In this document: piece by piece, positions 25,381-32,393 of the stretch
How positions within the stretch are numbered: position 1 is the first letter of the stretch
How the letters are laid out: the number at the start of each line of letters is the position of its first letter
From: Porphyromonas sp.
GTDB lineage: Bacteria > Bacteroidota > Bacteroidia > Bacteroidales > Porphyromonadaceae
Direction of reading: 5' to 3'
DNA length: 52,695 bases
Assembly (NCBI GenBank): GCA_030532365.1
Contig: JAUNLH010000009.1
Span: forward strand, 1 to 52,695
Made by a program: the position numbers and the translations under genes
Notes under the pieces: model-generated
The model's database searches: none
What the model was told of the DNA's origin: nothing
The model's input: the letters and a program-made list of their open reading frames with translations, nothing else

Positions 25381-26777
25381 TTCTGTAGTCTTATGAGGGT
25401 GGAGTGGCTCGGGAGATCCTGGGTGGTGAGGTTTGAGTTTCGGAGGATCAGCTCCTTGGGATAGAGGTTATTGGCTCTGGATCCTAGGTTCTTGACCAAG
25501 CCGATGGGCAGTCCATCGTAGTGCAGGAGTACGAACCCCTTTGGAGCGGAGATCTGAAGGGCTTCTCTGCGTAAGTAGGTAAGCGCCTCCTCTGGTGTGC
25601 AATGGTAAGGCGGGTAGGGTAGTAGGTTGGATAGAGATGGGCTCACAGCCCAGTTGTGATGCGGTATGAAGTCACGACCTTTTTCCTGCCCAAGTAGGGT
25701 GCCTGTGTGGAGTATCTGGATGCGACCTTTCTCCAAGAGCCGTTGGGTCTCTCTTCCCTTTGGCGAGAGGTAGGACCACGTGCCATCGGTGCTGTGAGCT
25801 AGATGTTGCTCGGGTAGGTGATCCAACTCAGCGGGGCGCTTCTTGCCTTTCGTTTTTTGCTTACTTGGTTTGCTCTCTTTGATTCTATCCACCCCCAGCT
25901 TCCTTACAGCGAAGAGAGTTAACCCCTCAGAGGCAGTGTAGTGGGGGAAGAAACGGTAGACTCCTTCCTCTTTGCCAGGCTGGATGCCCCACTCGGATGG
26001 GAGCTCAAGCGGTAGGACCTCCAGGTCGTGCCGACTGCGTAGATAGAGGAGCTGCTCTTCATTCTCTCGGAGGTTATACGTACAAGTGCTGTATATGAGT
26101 ATCCCTCCAGATCGTAATATCTGCCAACTTTCATCGAGTATCTCTCGTTGCCGAGTGACACAAAGGTCTATGTTGTCTATGCTCCAGTTGGAGAGGGCTG
26201 CCGGTTCTTTCCGAAACATTCCCTCACCTGAGCAAGGAGCATCTACGAGGATCAGGTCAGCGGAGAGCCCAGCTTGACGCAGCTCTTGTGGGTAGGCGTT
26301 GGTGATGATGACCTCATCTGAGTTGTACCGGAGTAGGTTTTCCCTCAGCACGTTAGCCCTTGCGGTGTCAGGTTCGTTTGCAACTAAGAGCGTCGTGGGT
26401 GGTAAGTTACTCCGCAGTAAGGTGCTTTTACCACCTGGTGCAGCACAGAGGTCAAGGGTCACTTCGGGCTGAACATCGTACTGCTGGAGATAGAGTGTCA
26501 CCGCCATCGAAGCTGGCTCTTGGACGTAATATCCACCCCCATGCCACCAGGGGTCAACTCCGAAGATAGGGCGCTCGGAGAGGTAGATCCCTTGGTCGCA
26601 CCATGGCACTCGCTTCGTACCCGACTGGATCTGAGGCTCATGCCGGATTTGAAGTTTATGAGGATTGACCCTTATGGAAACCGGGCTCTCACTGCTGAGC
26701 GCCTCTTGTAGCCTTTCGAGCTCATCTGCCCCAAAGGCTTGGGCGAAGTCTCTTCTAAACGCCTCTGGTAGCTGCAC
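25377..26777 (-). CDS. rRNA (cytosine-C5) methyltransferase, RsmF/Sun type
   Basis: A 466-residue AdoMet-dependent RNA m5C methyltransferase of the NOL1/NOP2/Sun family. The AdoMet-binding motif is CAAPGGKS (111-118). The catalytic cysteine pair is C182 in DAPCSGEG and C232 in YSTCTY, the latter usually the nucleophile. The length and the C-terminal extension, with a PUA-like region after about residue 290, resemble RsmF, which modifies 16S rRNA. I cannot tell which cytosine is the target. It starts 14 bp after the DUF3078 gene and overlaps the next gene by 4 bp, so a housekeeping RNA enzyme is embedded in an operon otherwise made of envelope proteins. Confidence 0.88.
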   Translation of the reverse strand: MQLPEAFRRDFAQAFGADELERLQEALSSESPVSIRVNPHKLQIRHEPQIQSGTKRVPWCDQGIYLSERPIFGVDPWWHGGGYYVQEPASMAVTLYLQQYDVQPEVTLDLCAAPGGKSTLLRSNLPPTTLLVANEPDTARANVLRENLLRYNSDEVIITNAYPQELRQAGLSADLILVDAPCSGEGMFRKEPAALSNWSIDNIDLCVTRQREILDESWQILRSGGILIYSTCTYNLRENEEQLLYLRSRHDLEVLPLELPSEWGIQPGKEEGVYRFFPHYTASEGLTLFAVRKLGVDRIKESKPSKQKTKGKKRPAELDHLPEQHLAHSTDGTWSYLSPKGRETQRLLEKGRIQILHTGTLLGQEKGRDFIPHHNWAVSPSLSNLLPYPPYHCTPEEALTYLRREALQISAPKGFVLLHYDGLPIGLVKNLGSRANNLYPKELILRNSNLTTQDLPSHSTLIRLQK

Positions 26778-26791
26778 GATACCCCTTCTCT

Positions 26792-28249
26792 CTAAAACTT
26801 GTATTCGAAACCAAAGCTAAAGAGCTCATTGTACTGCAGTAGGTTGCTGAACGTCTTTGGCTCGTCCAAAATTACGCTATCGTCGAAGCGTAAGATCACA
26901 TTGAAAGTAGCCGTTAGATGCTTGCTAAAGGCATAAGTCACCCTATTCTCAAACTCCGTCTCTACACTTGAGTAAGAGGTGTTATAGAAGAAACGTGAGC
27001 TCCAGGTTAGGATGTCCGAGAAGTCCCAGTTGAGGTTGAGTCGCACGGTAGATCCGATACGGATCTTGTGTTTCTCTGCCTCTTGAAGTCCAAAACGACC
27101 CTTATCAATATCATCCGTATATGTGTATATCAGCGTCGCGGAGATGGGAGCTATGTTGGCAGAGAAACGAAACCTCTGGAATGGATCACCTCTGAAGTTC
27201 TTCTTATCTATGTCGTACTTCATACCGAGTCCAGCATCGGCTATGATCGGAGCAAAGGTACGGGTCGCAATGACATCGTCCTTTGTGATGTTTTGCAGCA
27301 TCTGCGTCCTCATCTGAGCGTCCAGCGTATAGTACCAGTTCTTAAACGCGCTGATACCCAAGTTGGAGTTCACACGAAAGACATCCTCCGATATCCTTAA
27401 CTTCCTTGTCTCAGCGTCATTCTGATTGGTCAGGAGCCCCAGCTTGTATTCAAACTGATTGACCCACTTGACTTTGTCTTTGTTGTAGGTAAGGTTATAG
27501 TAAATTCGACTGTTGAGGTTAAGACTATTGAAGCCGCCTCTGTGCCAGTTCTCAGAGATCTGGTTTTGAGCAAAGTGTACCGATGAATTGAAAGCTTGGC
27601 TCCAGTACTTCCGATCTATGGTCTCGCCTTGTATTGCGTTGGTGGAGATCGACTCTGTCTGTGCCTGTTTGATCGCCAGCTCATCCTGATAGCCACTGCC
27701 CTCGATGTGGCGTAGCTCTATCCTATCTTCGGGCAGAGAGGCGTATGTCTTGTGTACGGCGTGGGGCGCATTCATAAAGAGGTCTCCCCTCACTTCCTTG
27801 CTGTACGCGTAGTCACTCATCATCCGGCTAAAGGGAGAGCCATCTAGCCGCTTCTTAAGCTCCTCCTCGGCAAAAACCTCGCTTGGAGACTTGATACTCA
27901 GGTTGTTCAACGAAGAAAGCTGATACCCCGCTTTTAACTCCTCCGTGGGTAGGTGTAACCGCTCAATCTTAGATACGTCAAAGATAAGAGGGCTAAAGAG
28001 GGCGGGTGAAAATACCGTGTCTCTATGCGTATAGTATGCTGGCACTGGTCTGTAAGGACGACCAAGTATCTGCTTCGCCTCTGGGCTCAGGTTGGCACCC
28101 AAATCCTTGTCTAGTAGTATATCCAGAGCATAGTCAGGAGTCACCGGTACGCCCGTTGTTGTTCCTTCTTGGGCTGAGGCGGTGAGAGCAAAGAACATAC
28201 CTACTGCCACCACGGCAGAAAGCCTAAGTTTACCTTTTATCTCCATCAT
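26792..28249 (-). CDS. DUF3078 outer-membrane beta-barrel protein
   Basis: A 485-residue exported protein that I assign to DUF3078, a Bacteroidetes outer-membrane family. The N-terminus is a Sec signal peptide ending near ALTASAQ. The middle contains the family-like stretch YWSQAFNSSVHFAQNQISE followed by NWHRGGFNSLNLNSRIYYNL. The second half is a run of amphipathic strands with aromatic girdles (WVNQFEYKLGLL, FRFSANIAPISATLIYTY), and the chain ends in Phe as outer-membrane barrels do. It is the first gene of a four-gene operon running to 22742 and has a clear -7 box at 28295-28302. The specific function is unknown. Confidence 0.8.
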   Translation of the reverse strand: MMEIKGKLRLSAVVAVGMFFALTASAQEGTTTGVPVTPDYALDILLDKDLGANLSPEAKQILGRPYRPVPAYYTHRDTVFSPALFSPLIFDVSKIERLHLPTEELKAGYQLSSLNNLSIKSPSEVFAEEELKKRLDGSPFSRMMSDYAYSKEVRGDLFMNAPHAVHKTYASLPEDRIELRHIEGSGYQDELAIKQAQTESISTNAIQGETIDRKYWSQAFNSSVHFAQNQISENWHRGGFNSLNLNSRIYYNLTYNKDKVKWVNQFEYKLGLLTNQNDAETRKLRISEDVFRVNSNLGISAFKNWYYTLDAQMRTQMLQNITKDDVIATRTFAPIIADAGLGMKYDIDKKNFRGDPFQRFRFSANIAPISATLIYTYTDDIDKGRFGLQEAEKHKIRIGSTVRLNLNWDFSDILTWSSRFFYNTSYSSVETEFENRVTYAFSKHLTATFNVILRFDDSVILDEPKTFSNLLQYNELFSFGFEYKF

Positions 28250-28294
28250 GTCTTTTTGTCACATCGATTACGTTAAAACCTCGCTATCATTAGA

Positions 28295-28302
28295 CAAAGA
28301 TA
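28295..28302 (-). promoter_or_regulatory. -7 box of the DUF3078 operon
   Basis: CAAAGATA on plus reads TATCTTTG on minus, an exact TAnnTTTG match 45 bp upstream of the ATG, giving a leader of about 40 nt. No clear -33 box was found. Confidence 0.5.
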
Positions 28303-28391
28303 ATGCTTTTGCTCCTAATTCTCTACCCTTGCAGGGTATGAAAAATAGCCTTCCGAACAGCCTATTGGCTGGATAATAGTAATGTGTAAAA

Positions 28392-28422
28392 TGTGAACAA
28401 TTAAGAAAAATACTTACATTTG
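28392..28422 (+). promoter_or_regulatory. Predicted promoter of the MFS transporter gene
   Basis: TGTG at 28392-28395, then 19 bp, then TACATTTG at 28415-28422, an exact -7 match. The open frame extends through this box to a TTG at 28420, but transcription starting at about 28427 rules that start out and supports the ATG at 28459. Confidence 0.6.
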
Positions 28423-28458
28423 TTCTCTTCGATCACGAAAATAGAACTTTACAAAGAA

Positions 28459-29868
28459 ATGAGTACAGTAACACAAGGGATGAGTAAAACCCTAAGGGAC
28501 AATGGAGCGGTACGATGGGGTATGCTCCTTATGATAGCGCTGACCATGCTCTTCGCATACATGTTTGTCGACGTGCTATCTCCATTGCAAGCACACATGG
28601 GAGAGGAGTTTGGCTGGAGCGGTAGTGTCTTTGGCACCTATGCTGGTAGCGAGTTCTTCATCAACGTCTTCCTCCTCTTCTTGATCTTTGCCGGGATCAT
28701 TCTTGATAAGATGGGCGTGCGCTTCACAGCCGTCTTGTCTGGCTCACTGATGGTAGTAGGAGCGTTTATCAAGGTATATGCCCTGAGTAAGACGTTCAAC
28801 TCCGGTGGTTTCGGCTACTCATTCCTCTCTAGCTTTGCTCCCGACTTCCCTGCATCTGCCAAGATGGCTAGTGTGGGCTTTGCTATATTCGGCACTGGGT
28901 GCGAGATGGCAGGTGTCACTGTCTCCCGTGCCATTGTCAAGTGGTTTGAAGGCAAGGAGATGGCGCTTGCTATGGCCATCGAGATGGCAATAGCTCGCCT
29001 CGGTGTTGCTGTCGTGATGCACTCTTCGCCTGCGATCCATGCCAAGTTTGGCAGCGTGCAGGCTCCGGTCCTCTTCGGAGCTCTCTTGCTCACTATTGGG
29101 TTGCTTCTTTACCTTGTCTATGGCATCTTCGATGGCAAGCTCGACCGACAGCTCAAGGCACTCCATGTAGAGAGCGATGCGGGGTCAGACGAAGAGCCAT
29201 TCCACTTCCGAGATCTCAGAAAGGTCTTTGGTAGTCGGGTCTTCTGGATCATCACGCTCCTCTGCATGCTATACTATGCAGCAATCTTCCCATTCCAGAG
29301 GTTTGCTACCAACATGCTAGAGAGCAACTTAGGCTTTGACAATAAGACCGCCGCTGGTATCTTTAGCCTCTTTCCCTTTGGAGCTATGATCATCACACCA
29401 CCCCTAGGATACTTCCTAGATCGTAAGGGTAAGGGAGCCACCATGCTCATGGTAGGGTCTATCCTGATGATACTATGCCATGGCACCTTTGCGCTCTATC
29501 CTTTTGGTTCTGACAAAGTATCGGTTGTCATCGCTATTACTGCGATTGTCCTCCTCGGCATTTCCTTTTCACTTGTGCCAGCAGCTCTCTGGCCCAGCTT
29601 GCCCAAGCTGATCGACAATAAGGTACTGGGCTCGGCCTATTCTGCTACCTTCTTTATCCAAAACATTGGGCTCATGCTGGTGCCTATGCTTATCGGAAGT
29701 GTGCTAGACCTCACCAACCCTGGTGTGGAGGCAGGAGAACCACTAAATTACACCCCCGTCATGCTTATCTTCACCAGCTTTGGCGTAGCGGCGCTGCTCC
29801 TAAGTGCGCTGCTCAAGGTCATCGATAAGCGCCACAACTATGGGCTGGAATTGCCTAACATCCAATAG
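28459..29868 (+). CDS. Major facilitator superfamily transporter
   Basis: A 469-residue inner-membrane protein with about twelve hydrophobic helices in two halves joined by a hydrophilic loop near residues 235-255 (the LDRQLKALHVESDAGSDEEPF stretch). The first half has VRWGMLLMIALTMLFAYMF and the MFS-like loop DKMGVRFTAVL after helix 2. The second half has the equivalent DRKGKGATMLM. I do not recognise the substrate. The start is set at the ATG at 28459 because the promoter -7 box overlaps the only upstream start. The gene is a single-gene unit ending in a strong terminator. Confidence 0.85.
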   Translation: MSTVTQGMSKTLRDNGAVRWGMLLMIALTMLFAYMFVDVLSPLQAHMGEEFGWSGSVFGTYAGSEFFINVFLLFLIFAGIILDKMGVRFTAVLSGSLMVVGAFIKVYALSKTFNSGGFGYSFLSSFAPDFPASAKMASVGFAIFGTGCEMAGVTVSRAIVKWFEGKEMALAMAIEMAIARLGVAVVMHSSPAIHAKFGSVQAPVLFGALLLTIGLLLYLVYGIFDGKLDRQLKALHVESDAGSDEEPFHFRDLRKVFGSRVFWIITLLCMLYYAAIFPFQRFATNMLESNLGFDNKTAAGIFSLFPFGAMIITPPLGYFLDRKGKGATMLMVGSILMILCHGTFALYPFGSDKVSVVIAITAIVLLGISFSLVPAALWPSLPKLIDNKVLGSAYSATFFIQNIGLMLVPMLIGSVLDLTNPGVEAGEPLNYTPVMLIFTSFGVAALLLSALLKVIDKRHNYGLELPNIQ

Positions 29869-29891
29869 AGCCTACAGAGTAAGATAAAAAG

Positions 29892-29940
29892 AAGCAGAGG
29901 AGCGGTGAGATATACTCATTGGCTCCTCTGCTTGTTTTTT
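29892..29940 (+). terminator. Perfect-stem bidirectional terminator
   Basis: A 12-bp perfect stem (AAGCAGAGGAGC at 29892-29903 with GCTCCTCTGCTT at 29922-29933) has an 18-nt loop and runs into GTTTTTTG. On the minus side it leaves into CTTTTTATCTT, so it can serve both converging genes. Confidence 0.9.
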
Positions 29941-29970
29941 GTTTGGATGTTATGGTACAGGAGTTGACCT

Positions 29971-30243
29971 TTACACGCTCTCCTGCTCCTTAGCTTGGTG
30001 CTCCTCGAGTATGGCGCGAGCTTTGTCTAGGATGGTAGTGTCGTCGAGGACTACAATACCTCCCCTGGGACCAGGTTCGATATGTACTCCGGTGGGCTTG
30101 CCTTCATTAAAATTATTACCTCCAAAGTAGTTTCGTACAGTCTCCACCGAGAGATCCAGCTCCTCGGCTATTCTTGCCATAGTACCATCGGGTAGGCTGC
30201 TCTTGAACTGACGTAGTTCGTCAAAGGTCATGGTCTTGGTCAT
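29971..30243 (-). CDS. Small helix-turn-helix DNA-binding protein
   Basis: A 90-residue protein. Residues about 17-41 (PDGTMARIAEELDLSVETVRNYF) form a convincing helix-turn-helix, followed by FGGNNFNEGKP, which resembles the start of a wing or hinge. The rest (GPRGGIVVLDDTTILDKARAILEEH) looks like a beta hairpin and a helix that could serve for dimerisation. It is probably a transcription regulator, common in Bacteroidales, but I do not recognise its regulon. The two near-palindromes upstream (30326-30339 and 30475-30485) might be its own operators; this is speculative. No promoter of the standard type was found upstream. Confidence 0.7.
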   Translation of the reverse strand: MTKTMTFDELRQFKSSLPDGTMARIAEELDLSVETVRNYFGGNNFNEGKPTGVHIEPGPRGGIVVLDDTTILDKARAILEEHQAKEQESV

Positions 30244-30854
30244 AGTAGTTTTTCTCTTTAATAATAATGATATACTATGCGATCTTAGGGATCTGAAAGT
30301 TCTTTGTCCTCTCTAATATAGATCGGTTGTAATTGCAACATAACCATTTTTTCTTACCTTTCCAATGCCGAGGTAGAGTAAAGTGCGCTCCGCTGTGCCT
30401 AAATCGAAAGTCCCAATCTCAGAGAAGTCGAAGCATCGGTTGTCGGAAAGAGGGGATTACTGTTTGTATAAAGCATGTATTGCAACTACTCCCAACACGA
30501 CACCGGAACTTAAATTGATCCGAGTTGGGAACTTAGAGTTGTCGAAGTTGGGAACTTAGATACACCGAAGTTCCTAACTTAGAATTTTTAAGTTCGGATG
30601 GTATTTTTCGAGTACTTCAGAACTCGCATCAATAAAGGCTTCATGCTTGAGCTACTGAAAAGCCATAGTAGCGGCGTTCTTATTGGAGCTTGTTGCTTTC
30701 TTGATAATACTTTTATCTCAGTAGATGTCCACGATCCTATTTCCTCAACCCACAGTTTGGCACCTCGTGCTCTTGCACCTCTCTTGGTCCAAGGGTTGCA
30801 CATAAATAGAGCTAAATTAGCTATCTTGCAGTATTCATATAGGATCGTAAAGAG
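30244..30854. other. Divergent intergenic region, 611 bp
   Basis: The region holds a near-palindrome GTTGTAATTGCAAC (30326-30339), a related TGTATTGCAAC (30475-30485), and repeat array 4 (30503-30598). From 30599 to 30854 overlapping short open frames exist on both strands, but none shows a recognisable product. A TATCTTGC at about 30817 might be a degenerate -7 box for the next gene. Confidence 0.5.
30503..30598 (+). repeat. 23-bp dyad repeat array 4
   Basis: Half-unit CCGGAACTTAA, units TCCGAGTTGGGAACTTAGA, TCGAAGTTGGGAACTTAGA and CCGAAGTTCCTAACTTAGA, half-unit TTAAGTTCGGA; spacers attga, gttg, taca and attt. It has the same number, order and polarity of units as array 3 and differs at only a few positions, so the two look like recent copies of one element. 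It lies between divergent genes, about 260 bp from each start codon. Confidence 0.9.
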
Positions 30855-31397
30855 ATGGGAAATATAGATGAGAAAGATGCATGGGGCGATGACGAATTAA
30901 CCGCCCTTGACGTGTCACCAGCGTTCTTGTTGGAGCGTGCGGATTGGTCAAACTTTTATAACGAAAAGGGCTACACCGGTTCTTATCCTTTTTTGCTCTA
31001 CATGCATGAGGATGCTGAGGTCCTGGACGAGCGTCTGCTTGCTGAGGTCAATCGTACCCAGTCGTTGGAGGGTAAGAATAAGCTCCAGCTGGATCTCTTT
31101 ACCCGCTTTATCGATAGAGAGGGAGAGGTGCATGGAGCAGCGTGGCTGCTAGTAAGCGGTATGCGAAGCATCGCTCCTGACCTTAAGGAGGATCTTGTGC
31201 GTCTCTTTAGGATGGGTGCAAAGGCATGGATCGAGGAGTCTTATGAGTCGCACGGTGCCGTAGCTGTCGTGCATTGGATGGAGGAGAGTGAGGAGCAGGA
31301 AGCGTGGATGAGGGACTTTGAGGACAAAAGACCTCCCCTATCCAATATGCAGTACGCGGATTTCATTTCAACGGCTCGTATCACTGCGGATAAATAA
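30855..31397 (+). CDS. Uncharacterised acidic protein upstream of GSCFA
   Basis: A 180-residue soluble acidic protein that I do not recognise. The N-terminal third is low-complexity acidic (DEKDAWGDDELTALD). The middle has a mixed alpha/beta pattern: LQLDLFTRFIDREGEVHGAAWLLVSGMRSIAPDLKEDLVRLFRMGAKAWIEE, with a possible helix-rich bundle. There is no signal peptide, cysteine pair or known catalytic motif. Its stop codon is immediately followed by the ATG of the GSCFA gene without any spacer, and the MurF-Alr gene follows 12 bp after that. Co-expression with peptidoglycan-precursor synthesis is therefore likely, but no function is claimed. Confidence 0.6.
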   Translation: MGNIDEKDAWGDDELTALDVSPAFLLERADWSNFYNEKGYTGSYPFLLYMHEDAEVLDERLLAEVNRTQSLEGKNKLQLDLFTRFIDREGEVHGAAWLLVSGMRSIAPDLKEDLVRLFRMGAKAWIEESYESHGAVAVVHWMEESEEQEAWMRDFEDKRPPLSNMQYADFISTARITADK

Positions 31398-32381
31398 ATG
31401 TACTCAAAGGAGATAGAGGTAAAGCACACCGGGCGTAAGTGGGGTATGGATGACCGGATCATGGTCTGGGGCTCCTGCTTTGCGACAGAGCTATATGCAC
31501 GCCTTTATAGCGAGCTATTCAACGTGCAGGATAGCCCCTATGGCGTGATGTATAACCCCCTCTCTCTAGCGGAGGGGGTGTCCCGTCTTTTGGATGGCTG
31601 TAAGCCCAGTGAGGAGGAGCTCTTTTACCACCTTGGGGAGTGGCACAGCCCCTTGCACCATGGTAGTTACTCGCATGCCGATAAGGCGATAGCACTACAG
31701 AGGATGCAGGAGAGATGGGAGAGTGCTCGTGACCACATCCGAGCGCTTGGTCTGCTTGTGGTTACTTTTGGTACATCTTATGTGTATGAGCTTGCAGGCG
31801 AAGCGCAGAGTGTGGTTAATAATTGTCACCGGCTACCCTCGGAGAGGTTCGAAAGGAGACGGCTCTCAGTCAGCGAGATAGTGGAGTCGTGGGTGCCACT
31901 CGTAGAGCGGTTGCGTGGCACAATGAGGGAGGGGGCTCAGGTGGTATTTACCGTGAGCCCGATATGTCATTACAGAGATGGTGCACATGAGAGCAGGCTC
32001 TCAAAGGCTGTGCTACTACTCGCTATTGAGGAGATTTTAGCACAAGTGGGAGGGCTCTATTTCCCCGCCTATGAGATACAGCTGGATGAGCTCCGGGATT
32101 ATCGCTTTTTTAAGGATGACTTCGCCCATCCTACTTCCCATGCGGTGGATCATATCTTGGGGAAGTTTATGGCTGCTTACATTGAGGAGCCAAGCTATAT
32201 GACTAGGTGGTCTAGGCTTCGTAAGATGCTGGATCATAAGCCGATGACTACAAATATAGAGGTTCGGAGGAGCTATTACGAGGAGCTCCAGAACCGTTTG
32301 CTGGAGATGCAAGAGGTGCGTCGCCACCCCTACCTGACTGCTCAGATAGAGCGAGTAGAGAGGCTCTTACAACAAGATTAA
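31398..32381 (+). CDS. GSCFA-domain protein (SGNH-hydrolase-like)
   Basis: A 327-residue protein of the GSCFA family, named for the motif present here at residues 25-29 (MVWGSCFATEL). The family is related to GDSL/SGNH esterases. The Ser of GSCFA occupies the nucleophile position, LVVTFGTSYVYEL is a further conserved block, and DDFAHPTSHAVDHI carries His residues that could complete the site. No signal peptide is visible, so action is cytoplasmic. It begins directly at the stop codon of the preceding unknown gene and lies 12 bp ahead of MurF-Alr. The substrate is unknown. Confidence 0.85.
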   Translation: MYSKEIEVKHTGRKWGMDDRIMVWGSCFATELYARLYSELFNVQDSPYGVMYNPLSLAEGVSRLLDGCKPSEEELFYHLGEWHSPLHHGSYSHADKAIALQRMQERWESARDHIRALGLLVVTFGTSYVYELAGEAQSVVNNCHRLPSERFERRRLSVSEIVESWVPLVERLRGTMREGAQVVFTVSPICHYRDGAHESRLSKAVLLLAIEEILAQVGGLYFPAYEIQLDELRDYRFFKDDFAHPTSHAVDHILGKFMAAYIEEPSYMTRWSRLRKMLDHKPMTTNIEVRRSYYEELQNRLLEMQEVRRHPYLTAQIERVERLLQQD

Positions 32382-32393
32382 CTAGAAGATACT

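Noticed and set aside
28420..28458. TTG start for the MFS transporter
   Set aside because: The TTG at 28420 lies within the -7 box TACATTTG (28415-28422), so it cannot be in the transcript from that promoter.
30588..30867. Short open frames on both strands next to array 4, possibly a gene remnant
   Set aside because: The minus frame runs out of array 4 and shows no known motif; the plus frame overlaps the start of the next gene. Neither is supported by codon use or family.
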